Notes: generated by a model not told the origin, from the sequence alone. Numbered from the stretch's first letter, positions 47,469 through 56,754 are shown. The stretch is DNA of 64,000 bases from Nostocoides sp. F2B08 (GCF_009184895.1 NZ_WESE01000007.1:149167-213166), one strand, 5' to 3'. Numbers and translations: made by a program.

Positions 47469-48134
47469 TTAGGTCGTGATGTTGACGGCGTGCGTTGTTG
47501 TGGTGTGGGCGCGTTGCTGTCGGGCCATGAGGATTGATGCGGCGATGAGCCAGAGGGGCAGGAGGAGGTAGGTGACGAAGCCGCCGGGTGGGATGCCGGC
47601 GGTGCCGAGGGCGCCGAGGGCGCCGAAAATGATGGTGGGGATGGTGAACCACTTCGGCAGCAGGGCCCCGCGGTGTCCGCCGAGCCCGGTCGCGATGAAT
47701 GCGGTGGCCAGGCCGATGCCCATTCCGGCCCAGCCGAAGAAGTGCACGTAGCTCAGGGCCTTTAGTGCCGCGTCGTCCGCGGCGACCGCGGCGCCGTTGA
47801 TCAGGCCCCAGTTCCAGGTGACCATCTGCGAGATGCCGGCCACGACCACGAGCCAGCCGCCATAGGCGATGTGCGAGAAGGTCGCCTCGCCGGGTTCGCC
47901 CGAGCGCAGCAGGTTGCGCACGGCCGTGGCGAAGATCAGCAGGCTCATGCCCATCAGGACCAGGCATGCCACGCTTGCGTAGTTGGTCGCGAGGTTGTCG
48001 CGGACGACGCTGGTGGTGGCTGCTCCTGGCGCGTCACGGGTTGTGGTCCTCTGCAGCGCTGACTGGCCGATCCAGCACAGGCCGGCGACCGCGCCGCTGT
48101 ATGGCAGGAGGCTCTCGAATGTGTTGCGCGGCAT
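47469..48134 (-). CDS. Multi-pass membrane protein divergent from TCS 1
   Basis: Product of 221 residues with about six hydrophobic segments and only short loops; the family is not one I can name. The sequence is rich in aromatic and Gly residues. It is transcribed divergently from the first histidine kinase gene, sharing a 156-bp promoter region with the palindrome at 48235-48249, so it is the best candidate target of that two-component system. ATG 48134 leaves a plausible N-terminus; the frame continues far upstream without evidence of use. Confidence 0.7.
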   Translation of the reverse strand: MPRNTFESLLPYSGAVAGLCWIGQSALQRTTTRDAPGAATTSVVRDNLATNYASVACLVLMGMSLLIFATAVRNLLRSGEPGEATFSHIAYGGWLVVVAGISQMVTWNWGLINGAAVAADDAALKALSYVHFFGWAGMGIGLATAFIATGLGGHRGALLPKWFTIPTIIFGALGALGTAGIPPGGFVTYLLLPLWLIAASILMARQQRAHTTTTHAVNITT

Positions 48135-48234
48135 GGTCTGTTCCCTCGCGTTCGTGTACCGGCGTCTCTCACCGGCGGGACAACCTTCGACCGTGACCAG
48201 ACCCAGCCGCATGATGCAGCCGTCCCGCTCGGGT

Positions 48235-48249
48235 CGGGAACAGTTCCCG
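48235..48249. promoter_or_regulatory. Palindrome shared with TCS 3, copy 1
   Basis: CGGGAAC-A-GTTCCCG is a perfect palindrome with 7-bp arms, in the flank TCGGGAACAGTTCCCGGGA. It is 42 bp before the histidine kinase start and 101 bp before the divergent membrane-protein start. Its right half joins a second palindrome TTCCCGGGAA (48244-48253). See the matching copy at 59852-59866. Confidence 0.65.
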
Positions 48250-48290
48250 GGAAGGCTGACGGCTGCGGGCACTGCCGCCACAATGGCGAC

Positions 48291-50159
48291 ATGGTCTATG
48301 GAGCCGTCGCGGTGGGCGCTGGGGTCCCGCTCGCCTTGGGGATTCTCCTGGCGTTGCGCAGTGCCCAGCGTCGGATCGCGTGGCTGCTGCTCGCACATGG
48401 CGTATCGGTCGGGTTGCTGCTGGGTGCCTCTCGGACCACGGGCACAGGCACGAGCGCGCAAGCGCTCGATCAGCTGGCGCAAGGCGGCTGGATTCTCCTC
48501 TTCCTGTGGCTGGTGCTGTTGGCCTACCTGGTGCCAGATGGCCACCTTCTTTCCGCGGGCTGGCGGTCGTGGGTGGGCGCCGGTGTGGTCGGGGCGGTGC
48601 TGTTCGTGGTCGGGGCCGCCGGTGACGCGGACAGCTTCCGAGAGGAGCACCCCGGCCAGGATCCTCCCCTGGGCGCGCTTCCTCAGCCGCTCGCCGACGT
48701 TCTCGGTGTGGTCGGTCTCGCTCTGGTGGTGCTGCTGTTCATCGGCTCCGCGATCGCAGTGGGCGCCAGGTTGAAGAGCGCTGTCGGCGTCGTGCGGACG
48801 CAGCTGCTGTGGCTGGTCTGGGGTGCTGTGGCTGTTCCGCTCGGACTGATGGTGGGCTGGACCAACCACTTCCTCCTCGGTGACCACGACTGGCTGACTT
48901 ATGCCGCGTTGACCGTTGTGGCCGTCGCGTTGCCGAGCGTCATCGCCATCGCCGTCCTGCGGCATCAGCTCTTCGACATCCAGGTTGTGTTGAGCCGAAC
49001 GCTGACTTATGCAGCCCTGATGGTGGGCCTGGTCGTGGTGTACGCCCTGGTGCTCTTCGCCGCCGAGAGGGTCGGCGGCACGAGCACCCTTGGCGGCCTG
49101 CTGGCGGTCGGTGTCGTCGCGGTCGCGGTCTCCCCGGCCCACTCCTGGCTGCGTCGGCGAATCGAACGTGCCGTCTACGGCTACCGATCCGATCCACACC
49201 GGGCACTGCGGCTGCTGGCCGACCGCGCCGAGGCCGCTCACGCCGAGACGCTCTCCGCGTCCATCACCGACGCCGTGGCGGAGGCGCTGCGCGTGGAGAA
49301 GGTGTGGGTCGACACCGGCAACGCCATCCACGAGGAGCACGTCGTCCGGGTCCCACTGCGACACCGCGGTCAGGAACTGGGCGACCTGGCGCTCGAAGTG
49401 CCACCCGGTCGGCGACTCTCGTTAGCCGACATGTCGCTGCTCGATGACCTAGCGAGATACGCCGCGGTCCTGGTCAAGGCAAGCCAGGCGGGCGACCAGC
49501 TTCGCGTGTCCAGGTCCCGGATCGTCGCCGGCCGCGAGGAGGAACGTCGCCGGCTTCGCCGCGACCTGCACGACGGAATCGGCCCGTCGTTGGCGGCCAT
49601 CGTGCTGATGCTCAACGCGGCCGGATCCCGCACCGACAGCACCGAACGCAGCGCGCTGCTGGACGAGGCCCGCGCAGAGGCCAAAGACGCCATCGCCGAG
49701 GTTCGGCGGCTCGTCGACGACCTGCGCCCGGCCGCGATCGACGAGGTCGGCCTCCTCGGCGCGATCCGCCAGCGCGCCATGGGCCTGTCCGGCGAGCTTG
49801 CCATCGAGGTGACCGGACCCACAGCTCTGCCCGCCCTGCCCGCGGCGGTCGAGGTCGCAGCGTACCGGATCGCATCCGAGGCCATGACCAACGTCGCCCG
49901 GCACTCCGGGGCGTCCCGCTGCCGAGTCACCATCGCCGTCAACGGCTCGTTGGAGCTCACCATCGCCGACAACGGGCACGGCGTCGAGCAGCCCATACAC
50001 GGCGGTCTCGGATGGACCTCCATGCGGGAACGTGCCGCCGAGCTCGGCGGCACGTGCACCATCTCCTCTCGCACCCCCAACGAAGGCCTCATCGTGCACG
50101 CCATCCTCCCGCTCCACGACACACCGCACCAACCAGCCGACATCAAGGCCGAGCGATGA
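48291..50159 (+). CDS. Sensor histidine kinase, NarL/DesK type (TCS 1)
   Basis: Membrane kinase of 622 residues. About eight hydrophobic segments occupy 1-290, then a GAF-like region (about 310-400), and a HisKA_3 dimerisation domain with H427 in RRRLRRDLHDGIGPSL. The ATP-binding domain shows IASEAMTNVARHSGASRC, ADNGHGVEQ and GGLGWTSMRERAAELGG. The stop overlaps the response regulator start by 4 nt. The stimulus is unknown; similar kinases in actinobacteria sense membrane or envelope stress. Confidence 0.93.
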   Translation: MVYGAVAVGAGVPLALGILLALRSAQRRIAWLLLAHGVSVGLLLGASRTTGTGTSAQALDQLAQGGWILLFLWLVLLAYLVPDGHLLSAGWRSWVGAGVVGAVLFVVGAAGDADSFREEHPGQDPPLGALPQPLADVLGVVGLALVVLLFIGSAIAVGARLKSAVGVVRTQLLWLVWGAVAVPLGLMVGWTNHFLLGDHDWLTYAALTVVAVALPSVIAIAVLRHQLFDIQVVLSRTLTYAALMVGLVVVYALVLFAAERVGGTSTLGGLLAVGVVAVAVSPAHSWLRRRIERAVYGYRSDPHRALRLLADRAEAAHAETLSASITDAVAEALRVEKVWVDTGNAIHEEHVVRVPLRHRGQELGDLALEVPPGRRLSLADMSLLDDLARYAAVLVKASQAGDQLRVSRSRIVAGREEERRRLRRDLHDGIGPSLAAIVLMLNAAGSRTDSTERSALLDEARAEAKDAIAEVRRLVDDLRPAAIDEVGLLGAIRQRAMGLSGELAIEVTGPTALPALPAAVEVAAYRIASEAMTNVARHSGASRCRVTIAVNGSLELTIADNGHGVEQPIHGGLGWTSMRERAAELGGTCTISSRTPNEGLIVHAILPLHDTPHQPADIKAER

Positions 50160-50797
50160 TCCGCCTCCTCGTCGCCGACGACCACCCCGCCTTCCGGCGC
50201 GGACTCCAATTCATGCTCGCCGACACCGACGACATCAGCATCGAGGGTGAAGCAGCCACCGGCGCTCAAGCCGTCGAGCTCGCCAACCAGCTCGCTCCCG
50301 ACGTCATTCTCATGGACCTTCGCATGCCCGACCTGGACGGCATCGAGGCAACCCGTCGGCTCAGCCGCAACAACCCCGCTCCAGCGATCGTCGTCCTGAC
50401 CATGTTCGAGGACGACGACTCGGTCCTCGCCGCGATGCGAGCCGGCGCCCGCGGCTATCTCCTCAAAGGCGCCGAGCAAGACGAGATCGTGCGGGCGATC
50501 CGCGCAGCCGCTGCAGGCGAGGCGATCTTCGGCCCACAAATCGCCCAGCGCGTCATCGACCACTTCACCCACAGCGCCCGCTCGACAACCACGGCGTTCC
50601 CCGCTCTGACCGAACGCGAACGGCAGGTCCTCGAACTCATCGCCGCCGGAAAGGGCAACGCCAGCATCGCCCACGAACTGATGATCAACCTCAAGACCGT
50701 ACGCAACCACGTCTCGAACATCTTCACCAAGCTCCAGGTCTCCGACAGGTCGGCCGCCATCGTCAGAGCACGACAGTCAGGACTGGGCGGCACCTAA
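50156..50797 (+). CDS. LuxR/NarL-type response regulator (TCS 1)
   Basis: Regulator of 213 residues. The receiver domain has the acidic pair D8/D9, the phosphorylation site D54 (VILMDLRMP) and a conserved Lys (GYLLKG); the C-terminal LuxR helix-turn-helix is TERERQVLELIAAGKGNASI. Its stop codon ends the operon. It probably binds the palindrome 48235-48249. Confidence 0.95.
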   Translation: MIRLLVADDHPAFRRGLQFMLADTDDISIEGEAATGAQAVELANQLAPDVILMDLRMPDLDGIEATRRLSRNNPAPAIVVLTMFEDDDSVLAAMRAGARGYLLKGAEQDEIVRAIRAAAAGEAIFGPQIAQRVIDHFTHSARSTTTAFPALTERERQVLELIAAGKGNASIAHELMINLKTVRNHVSNIFTKLQVSDRSAAIVRARQSGLGGT

Positions 50798-50819
50798 TCT
50801 GGGCGACGGAGGGCACGAG

Positions 50820-51050
50820 ATCAGGTCCGAGCGATTCAAGGAAGCCGCCCATCCGAGCGGCGATGTGTGGATGCACCACCCCGAGCTGCGCAAGGTCGCC
50901 GAAGTCGATGACGAGGTCCGTCAGTGGCTAGCCGAGACCTATGCCAACGCGAGAACGTCATCGCCCCACATGCTGCGCGACGCCAACCACAGTGCTGCAC
51001 TTCGCCGGAAGTCGCGGGGCAAAGCAGCGTTCAGCACCCGGGACGGATGA
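50820..51050 (+). pseudogene. Possible C-terminal fragment of a DUF5655-like protein
   Basis: A frame from about 50820 reads SERFKEAAHPSGDVWM, then PELRKVAEVDDEVRQWLAETYANA, which resembles the end of DUF5655 proteins where a hydrophobic strand precedes DDEVRxWLxEAY. No start codon or upstream part of such a protein is present, so it looks like a remnant; the frame continues 26 residues past the match. A GTG at 50865 could serve as a start for a 61-residue product. The 370-bp gap to the next gene holds nothing else I can identify. Confidence 0.35.
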
Positions 51051-51171
51051 GCGCTTTGTGTGCCGGTTTTGGTGCGTAGAGATGGTGCAGGTGACCCATG
51101 CGTCGGCCTATCTGATCGGGCGACGATGAGTCAGCCCGGGCAGACGGCCCGGCCGATAGGAGGACACCCGC

Positions 51172-51909
51172 ATGACCGCACAGCACCTTGCCGCCCCCGC
51201 GGAGCTGAACGAGATCCAAGCCCTGGACACCCGGCCGCCGCTTTCCCGCGCCGCCCAACTGGCCGTCGCAGCGAGCCTGATCGCGGCCGGCCTCCTCAAC
51301 GGAGGTACCCAGTTCGTCGGCCATCTCGTCATCGATGACGGCAGCGGCGACTTCAGCGACCAGATCCGCTGGGGCGTCGAGCACCCCGTCTTCCACGGCG
51401 TGGAGCAGTTCGCGCTCTTGGCGAGCATGGTGTTCCTGCCGGTCGCCGTCCTCGGTCTGGCCCAGGTGACGCGGCACCGGGCGCCGCGGCTGACCGCCGC
51501 CGGGATCGTGCTCACCTTGTGGGGCTTCTGGGGTTTTCACAACATCCTCGCGCTGGGCTACACCGCCGGGACGATCGCACCGTCCGCGCTCGGGGTGGAT
51601 GCCGCGGTCCGGCTCAATGACGCCTTTATGGAGGACCCCGGTTCGGTGTTCGGAGCGTTGGTGCCGCATCTGCTCGGCTCGTTCCTGGGCCTGATCCTGT
51701 TGGCGGCGGCGGGCTGGCGTGGCAGGAGTCTGCCGCGCATCCCGCTGGTCCTGCTGGTCGCGTTCCTGCTCTGGGACTTCCTCCTGCCGCCGGCCGGGCC
51801 GCTGGAGGCACACCTGCTGCTGCTGATCTGCTTCGGTTGGCTCGGAGTGCACGTGGCGCGGATGTCGTGGCAGGAGTGGAGCGGGACGGCGGAGGTCGGA
51901 ACATACTGA
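51172..51909 (+). CDS. Multi-pass membrane protein upstream of TCS 2
   Basis: Product of 245 residues with about six membrane segments and a short soluble N-terminus; I cannot name the family. It resembles the other kinase-linked membrane proteins in size and spacing of helices. The stop is only 4 nt from the start of the second kinase, so all three genes form one operon. ATG 51172 follows an AGGAGG ribosome site. Confidence 0.7.
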   Translation: MTAQHLAAPAELNEIQALDTRPPLSRAAQLAVAASLIAAGLLNGGTQFVGHLVIDDGSGDFSDQIRWGVEHPVFHGVEQFALLASMVFLPVAVLGLAQVTRHRAPRLTAAGIVLTLWGFWGFHNILALGYTAGTIAPSALGVDAAVRLNDAFMEDPGSVFGALVPHLLGSFLGLILLAAAGWRGRSLPRIPLVLLVAFLLWDFLLPPAGPLEAHLLLLICFGWLGVHVARMSWQEWSGTAEVGTY

Positions 51910-51913
51910 TCCC

Positions 51914-53605
51914 GTGAGCGGGAGCACTCCGGCGAGGGTGGGGCCATGGTCGGCGGCGGCGGCTACCATCGCCCTCTCCCTCGGCGCCGCGTGGGTTGCC
52001 GGGACCGGGTCCGGCGGGGCGGCGGGGCTGGACGGGGTCGGTCTGAAGCTTCTGGTGATGCCGCTGCTGTGGGCCATCCCCGGGGCGCTCATCGCAACCG
52101 TCGGCCCGCGGCTGCTCGGCTGGTCGATGATCGCGGTGGCGGCACTGTTCGCCCTCTCCGCCCTGGCAGGTGCGAGCCTGCAGGCCGGCGTCACCTCGGG
52201 TGCACCCTGGTGGATCTGGTATGCCGACCGGGCCTCGGCACTGATCGTGCCGCTGACGCTGGTGGTGCTGCTCTTGCTGCCGGACGGACGGCTGCCATCG
52301 CGGCGCTGGCGACCCTGGGCTACGGCTGCGGTCGGGCTCCAGGTTCTGGCCGTGGCCGCCTGGGCATCCCTGCAGGGTCCGGCGGCGGCCTCGGACTCCT
52401 CGCTGCCGGCCTGGACGGGTGAGCTCGCGAACCCGGTCGGACTCCTCCCCGGCGGTTGGGGCGAGCCCTTACAGAGCTGGGCCGAGGTCGCGATCCAGGT
52501 GCCGTTCCTGCTCGTGCCGGTCGCGGTATACGGGAAGCTGCGCGGCGCCCACGGAGATACCCGCCGGCGGGTGGTGAGCGTCCTACTCGCCGTCGTGACC
52601 TTCACGCTCCTCATCGTCGTAGGACGCTGGCTCTGGCCGGCCGGCGGCGATCTGCTCGACATCGTCGCAGGCGGGCTGCTGGCTCTGACCGTGACGGCGA
52701 GCGTGCTCCGCTTCCGCCTGGGCTGGGTGGACCGGGTCGTGGGCCGGCTGACCGTCTTCCTCGTGCTCGCCACGGTGCTCGCGCTCGGGTATGCCCTAGT
52801 CGTCTCCCTCGCGTCCACTGCTGGGTCGCAGCTCTCACCGGTCGCGGTCGGCCTCATCGCCGCCGCGGTCACCCTCGCCCTAGCCCCGGCCCGGGCCCGC
52901 CTCCAGGACGCGGTCGACTGGGCCCTCTACGGCGACTCGCGCGAGAGCGCCCGGGTGCGGCGCCTGACCGAAGAGCTGGCCTCCAGCCGGCACCAGCTCG
53001 TCACCGCCCGGGAGGAGGAGCGGGTGCTGCTGCGACGTCAGCTCCACGACGGCCTCGGGCCGACGCTTGCAGGAGTCGCGATGCAGCTGCGCGACCTGGA
53101 CCAGATCGTCCAAGAGGATCCCGACCTGGCGCGGAGCAGACTGGACCGCCTGGCGCAGGCGACCCATCAGGCCCTGGACGAGGTGAGACAGATGAGCCGG
53201 CAGCTGCGCCCGCCGGCACTGGACGAGCTCGGGCTGGTCGGTGCCCTCGAAGAGGTCGCCGAGAGCCTGGGCCTCGACTGCGTGGTGGTCAGCGAGAACC
53301 TCGGCGTGCTCCCGCCTGGACCCGAGGCCGCCGCATACCGGATCGGGCGCGAAGCGTTAACCAACGTCGCCCGCCACTCCGGATGCACGTCGGCGCAGCT
53401 AACGATCGCCCGACACCGCGACGGCGTGCAGCTCGAGGTGCGTGACCATGGTGCCGGGCGCAGCGGCCCAACCGGAGTGGGGACGCTGTCCATGCGGGAG
53501 CGGGCACACGAGCTCGGCGGGTCGCTCTCGATCGAGGACACCGACGGCGGAGGGACCACCGTCCGCGCCTGGCTTCCCCTCCCCGCGCAGGGAGGGATCC
53601 GATGA
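51914..53605 (+). CDS. Sensor histidine kinase, NarL/DesK type (TCS 2)
   Basis: Membrane kinase of 563 residues; no GAF-like insert, which distinguishes it from kinases 1 and 3. The N-terminal eight-helix region includes the sequence LLLPDGRLPSRRW, also found in kinase 3. The phosphorylated residue is H378 in LLRRQLHDGLGPTLAGV, and the ATP domain has IGREALTNVARHSGCTS and VGTLSMRERAHELGG. GTG 51914 is the start. The response regulator overlaps the stop by 4 nt. Confidence 0.93.
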   Translation: MSGSTPARVGPWSAAAATIALSLGAAWVAGTGSGGAAGLDGVGLKLLVMPLLWAIPGALIATVGPRLLGWSMIAVAALFALSALAGASLQAGVTSGAPWWIWYADRASALIVPLTLVVLLLLPDGRLPSRRWRPWATAAVGLQVLAVAAWASLQGPAAASDSSLPAWTGELANPVGLLPGGWGEPLQSWAEVAIQVPFLLVPVAVYGKLRGAHGDTRRRVVSVLLAVVTFTLLIVVGRWLWPAGGDLLDIVAGGLLALTVTASVLRFRLGWVDRVVGRLTVFLVLATVLALGYALVVSLASTAGSQLSPVAVGLIAAAVTLALAPARARLQDAVDWALYGDSRESARVRRLTEELASSRHQLVTAREEERVLLRRQLHDGLGPTLAGVAMQLRDLDQIVQEDPDLARSRLDRLAQATHQALDEVRQMSRQLRPPALDELGLVGALEEVAESLGLDCVVVSENLGVLPPGPEAAAYRIGREALTNVARHSGCTSAQLTIARHRDGVQLEVRDHGAGRSGPTGVGTLSMRERAHELGGSLSIEDTDGGGTTVRAWLPLPAQGGIR

Positions 53606-54252
53606 GCCCAATCCGGGTCGTTCTCGTCGACGACCACCCCATGTTCCGAGAGGGCGTGCGCTTCACGCTCCACCGAGCCGACGACATCAAAGTGGTCGCC
53701 GAGGCCGCAGACGGAGCCGCCGCGATCGCCGCCGTCGCCGACACCGCTCCGGACGTCGTTCTCATGGATCTCGCGATGCCGGGGATCGGCGGCCTCGAAG
53801 CGATCACGAGGATCCTCCACGACCACCCGAGCGTCGCCGTCCTGGTACTGACCATGTCCGAACACGACACAGCCCTCTTCGCTGCGCTGCGGGCCGGTGC
53901 ACGCGGATACCTCGTCAAAGGTGCACCCGGTCAGGAGATCGTCTCGGCGATCCGCTCGGTCGCCGCAGGTCACGTCCTGATCGGCGCGCCCGTCGCGGCC
54001 CGCACCCTCGAGGTTCTCACCGACCCCGGCCCGCCGGGGTCCGCGGACTTGGGCATCGACTACGGACTGACCGAGCGCGAGCATGAGGTGCTCGGACTCC
54101 TCGCCCGCGGCCTGACGAACCAACAGATCGCAGACCGACTCGTCATTTCACCAATAACCGCCCGAAATCACGTGAGCAACATCTTGACGAAACTCCAGCT
54201 ACGCAGCCGCCGCGACGTCATCCGCCGTTTCGGACGCCACGAAAGATCCTGA
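53602..54252 (+). CDS. LuxR/NarL-type response regulator (TCS 2)
   Basis: Regulator of 216 residues with D56 (VVLMDLAMP) as the phosphorylation site and an ending LuxR domain LTEREHEVLGLLARGLTNQQI. It closes the membrane protein-kinase-regulator operon. No copy of the TTCCCG palindrome lies near its genes, so its DNA target differs from the other two systems or is elsewhere. Confidence 0.94.
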   Translation: MSPIRVVLVDDHPMFREGVRFTLHRADDIKVVAEAADGAAAIAAVADTAPDVVLMDLAMPGIGGLEAITRILHDHPSVAVLVLTMSEHDTALFAALRAGARGYLVKGAPGQEIVSAIRSVAAGHVLIGAPVAARTLEVLTDPGPPGSADLGIDYGLTEREHEVLGLLARGLTNQQIADRLVISPITARNHVSNILTKLQLRSRRDVIRRFGRHERS

Positions 54253-54271
54253 GCACAGGCCCCACGTCTGC

Positions 54272-54297
54272 AGCGCGGGCATGGATCGGCCTGCGCT
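54272..54297. terminator. Hairpin between TCS 2 and the convergent glycosyltransferase
   Basis: AGCGCGGGC pairs with GCCTGCGCT-type sequence (9 bp including one G-U pair) around an 8-nt loop. It lies 20 nt after the regulator stop and 74 nt before the glycosyltransferase stop, so it may end transcription from both sides. Confidence 0.45.
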
Positions 54298-54370
54298 CCT
54301 GCGCGATACGTGAGTCACTTCGCCGGGTGCCGGGCTGGGTGCCGGCCGCGTGGGACTGCGACGGACCGGG

Positions 54371-55561
54371 TCAGTTGGGGGCGGCGGTGTCGGTGATGCG
54401 GCCGATTTGGTCGACGACATCGGCCGCCTCTGGTAGTGCCGCGATCTGCTCGGCGATCTCGCGGGAGCGGATGCTGAATGATGACTCCGCGAGCACTCGC
54501 GAGACAGCCGCTGCCATGGCCGGTGTCGCCTCGGGCCCGCCGTGGATGGTGACTCCGGCACCCATGGCCGAGACCGCCTCGGCGTTCAGGTACTGGTCGG
54601 TGCTGAACAGGGGTATAACGACTTGGGGTAGACCGGCCGAGAGCGCGGACATAGTCGTGCCGAACCCGCCGTGGCTGACAACGGCAGCGGCGAGCGGCAT
54701 GAGATCGTCCTGGGGCCAGAACTGCTCGACACGGGCATTGCCGGGAACGTCGGCGAGGGCGACTTCTCCGCTGGCGCCTGTAGTCAACAGCACGCGCACG
54801 GGTAGGGCGGACAGTGCGTGCAATGTCGAAGTGAACACCTCCCGCAAGTGGTCCAGACCCCCCGCGACGGTTCCGAAGGTGACGTACACCAGTGGGGCCT
54901 CCGGGTTACCCCACGAACCCGGGAGGCGGCCCGGCCCTGTCTCACGCCGGGCCCGGAAGCGAACCACGTCACGCACCGCCGACGCGGCGCCGGTCGAGTG
55001 GCCAGCGGCTCGATCCATGGCTTCGGGAACCAGCGTGAACACCGGCGACGCTGCGGCCGCCTGCAACAGAGTCCCGTGGGTGAGCCCCGCCACCTCGTCC
55101 AGCTCCGCCAGAGGGTCAGTCAGGTGCACCAATCCCCACTCCATCAGGGCCGCCACCGCAATGGCCACCTCGATGTGGGCGATCCCAGCCGCTTCTGCGG
55201 CAGCCAGCGAGGCGAGCTCGGCCGGATCTCGCAGTACGACATCCGGACGCCACGCCCTCACCATTCTCTTGACGTCGGGGAACGCTGCCTGAGCGTCCAG
55301 CCGCCCGAACACCTCGGCCATCACGGTGCCGTTCGCCTCCTCTGTGCTCATCCGCGCCAGCGAGGCAAAGACAGCGTGCATAGCCTCGGGGGACGGTTCA
55401 GCAAAGGGAACATGCTCCAGGCCGGCCCGCTGCACCGCACCGGCAAACGAGGCGGGGGCGGCGACCCGCACCTCGTGCCCGGCAGCCCGGCAAGCTTGCG
55501 CGAGCACCCGGAGCGGCCCGAAATGGCCCTCGCCGGCGGTCGTCGAGCAGAGCACCCGCAT
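54371..55561 (-). CDS. Glycosyltransferase, MGT/UGT family
   Basis: GT1-type glycosyltransferase of 396 residues; such enzymes transfer a sugar from a nucleotide donor to macrolides, lipids or other small molecules. The donor-binding segment SHGGFGTTMSALSAGLPQV followed by PLFSTDQYLNAEAV is clear, and the N-terminus has STTAGEGHFGPLR. It stands alone between the TCS 2 operon and a TA module. Substrate unknown. Confidence 0.9.
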   Translation of the reverse strand: MRVLCSTTAGEGHFGPLRVLAQACRAAGHEVRVAAPASFAGAVQRAGLEHVPFAEPSPEAMHAVFASLARMSTEEANGTVMAEVFGRLDAQAAFPDVKRMVRAWRPDVVLRDPAELASLAAAEAAGIAHIEVAIAVAALMEWGLVHLTDPLAELDEVAGLTHGTLLQAAAASPVFTLVPEAMDRAAGHSTGAASAVRDVVRFRARRETGPGRLPGSWGNPEAPLVYVTFGTVAGGLDHLREVFTSTLHALSALPVRVLLTTGASGEVALADVPGNARVEQFWPQDDLMPLAAAVVSHGGFGTTMSALSAGLPQVVIPLFSTDQYLNAEAVSAMGAGVTIHGGPEATPAMAAAVSRVLAESSFSIRSREIAEQIAALPEAADVVDQIGRITDTAAPN

Positions 55562-55646
55562 CTCCGCAGTCTCCCACCGCCCGCGCCCAATAGGCAGCCC
55601 CCTTCCGCCGGGTATCGCTCGTCAAGCACACGGCCTGATCCCAGAT

Positions 55647-55662
55647 GGTATCGTTTGATATC
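55647..55662 (+). promoter_or_regulatory. Promoter/operator of the second TA module
   Basis: GGTATC (55647-55652) and GATATC (55657-55662) are inverted arms with one mismatch and a 4-nt spacer, followed by a GGAGGT ribosome site (55663-55668) and the antitoxin ATG. The position suits an antitoxin-bound autoregulatory operator. Confidence 0.4.
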
Positions 55663-55675
55663 GGAGGTGGTTTCG

Positions 55676-55897
55676 ATGGCCGATGTGCTAATCCGCGATA
55701 TCCCGGAATCGGTGCTCGCGGCGGTGGATGCCCACGCGTCCCGGTTGGGGCTGTCGCGGGTGGAGTACATCCGGCGACGACTGGCCGCGGACGCGGCGAC
55801 CTCGGGAGCCTCGGTCTCCGCCGCTGATCTGCGTTCCTTCGCCGACAAAGTCACGGACCTGGCCGATCCGCAGGTGATGAGCGCGGCGTGGCAGTAA
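55676..55897 (+). CDS. vapB: Ribbon-helix-helix antitoxin (VapB type)
   Basis: Antitoxin of 73 residues. The N-terminal RHH motif is [21 protein letters not shown]; the C-terminal part is a toxin-binding tail. Its stop codon (TAA) overlaps the toxin GTG start, so they are coupled. Start codon is supported by the GGAGG site. Confidence 0.9.
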   Translation: MADVLIRDIPESVLAAVDAHASRLGLSRVEYIRRRLAADAATSGASVSAADLRSFADKVTDLADPQVMSAAWQ

Positions 55898-56298
55898 CCG
55901 AATGGCTGATCGACAAATCGGCCCTGGTGCGCCTGGCGGACAGCCCCGACACCGAGCTGTGGGCAGAGCGCATCGAGCGAGGCCTGGTCCGGATCACGAC
56001 CGTGACGCGTCTCGAAGTTGGCTACTCCGCCCGCAGCGGCCACGACGCTCGCTCGATGTTTACCAGCCCACCCGTCTCGGCGATGCCGGTGGAGTACCTC
56101 ACCCCGAGCATCGAGGACCGCGCCGTACAAGTGCAGCTGCTGCTAGCCGGACAGGGTCAACACCGCGCGCCCTCCATCCCCGACATCATCATCGCCACAA
56201 CAGCCGAACTGGCCGGGCTGACCGTCCTACACATGGACAAAGACTTCGAGCTCATCGCCACCATCACCGGCCAGCCCACCGAGCGACTCCGGACATAG
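55888..56298 (+). CDS. vapC: PIN-domain toxin (VapC type)
   Basis: Toxin RNase of 136 residues starting with GTG. PIN acidic residues: D9 (LIDKSAL), E43 (RLEVGYSAR), D99 (PDIIIAT) and D117/D119 (MDKDFELIA). The subtype (IDKSAL start) differs from the first PIN toxin here, so the two modules were probably acquired separately. Confidence 0.92.
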   Translation: MAVTEWLIDKSALVRLADSPDTELWAERIERGLVRITTVTRLEVGYSARSGHDARSMFTSPPVSAMPVEYLTPSIEDRAVQVQLLLAGQGQHRAPSIPDIIIATTAELAGLTVLHMDKDFELIATITGQPTERLRT

Positions 56299-56391
56299 GG
56301 CACTGCGCCGGAAGCCGACCGCTGCTTAAGAAGGATTCGAACTCGCTGGGTTCTTCGCTACGGGCCGACCACATAGCGGGTGGTGGGTCGC

Positions 56392-56754
56392 CTAGGGGTT
56401 CTGGATCAGTCTCAGGAGGGTGCAGTCGGGGTCAACGAGTGCGCCGATGCGTAGGCCGGAGTCCTCGAGCACGGGCCGGTGTACGCGTGGCCAGCCCGTC
56501 GTCGATTCGGGTATGCCCGCCGCCAGACAGGTCTCGAAGAACCCGTCCACGTCGTCGAGGCGAAGGCAGCAGGAGAACGCGCTCGACTTGGGATCGAGCT
56601 CGGCGTGGGGGAAGAACTCAAGGGCGACATCGCCTCGGGCGAGGATCATCCACCCCGGGTCGCGGTAGGCCGTGGTGAAGCCCACCGCGGCGAAGAACGC
56701 CGCCGTCGTCTCGAAATCTCGCGACGGCAGGTTCGGCGTGGCCCTATCCACCAT
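56392..56754 (-). CDS. VOC-family protein, bleomycin-resistance-like
   Basis: Single-domain VOC protein of 120 residues (glyoxalase/bleomycin-resistance fold), with the stretch LPSRDFETTAAFFAAVGFTT at the start, ALEFFPHAEL and a C-terminal VDPDCTLLRLIQNP. Such small proteins either bind glycopeptide drugs or act as metal enzymes; metal ligands are not decisive here. It stands alone. Confidence 0.85.
   Translation of the reverse strand: MVDRATPNLPSRDFETTAAFFAAVGFTTAYRDPGWMILARGDVALEFFPHAELDPKSSAFSCCLRLDDVDGFFETCLAAGIPESTTGWPRVHRPVLEDSGLRIGALVDPDCTLLRLIQNP

Noticed and set aside
48237..48247. GAACAGTTC as an SOS box in the TCS 1 promoter
   Set aside because: The spacing between GAAC and GTTC is one base, whereas LexA needs four; the palindrome is better explained by the shared TCS motif.
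48135..49364. Minus-strand frame extending upstream of the 221-residue membrane protein
   Set aside because: It is antisense to the kinase gene and of low complexity; the membrane protein begins at ATG 48134.
56325..56375. Sequence resembling a tRNA T-loop (GGATTCGAACTC, minus-strand TTCGAATCC)
   Set aside because: The flanking bases do not form a T-stem and no anticodon or acceptor stem can be built.
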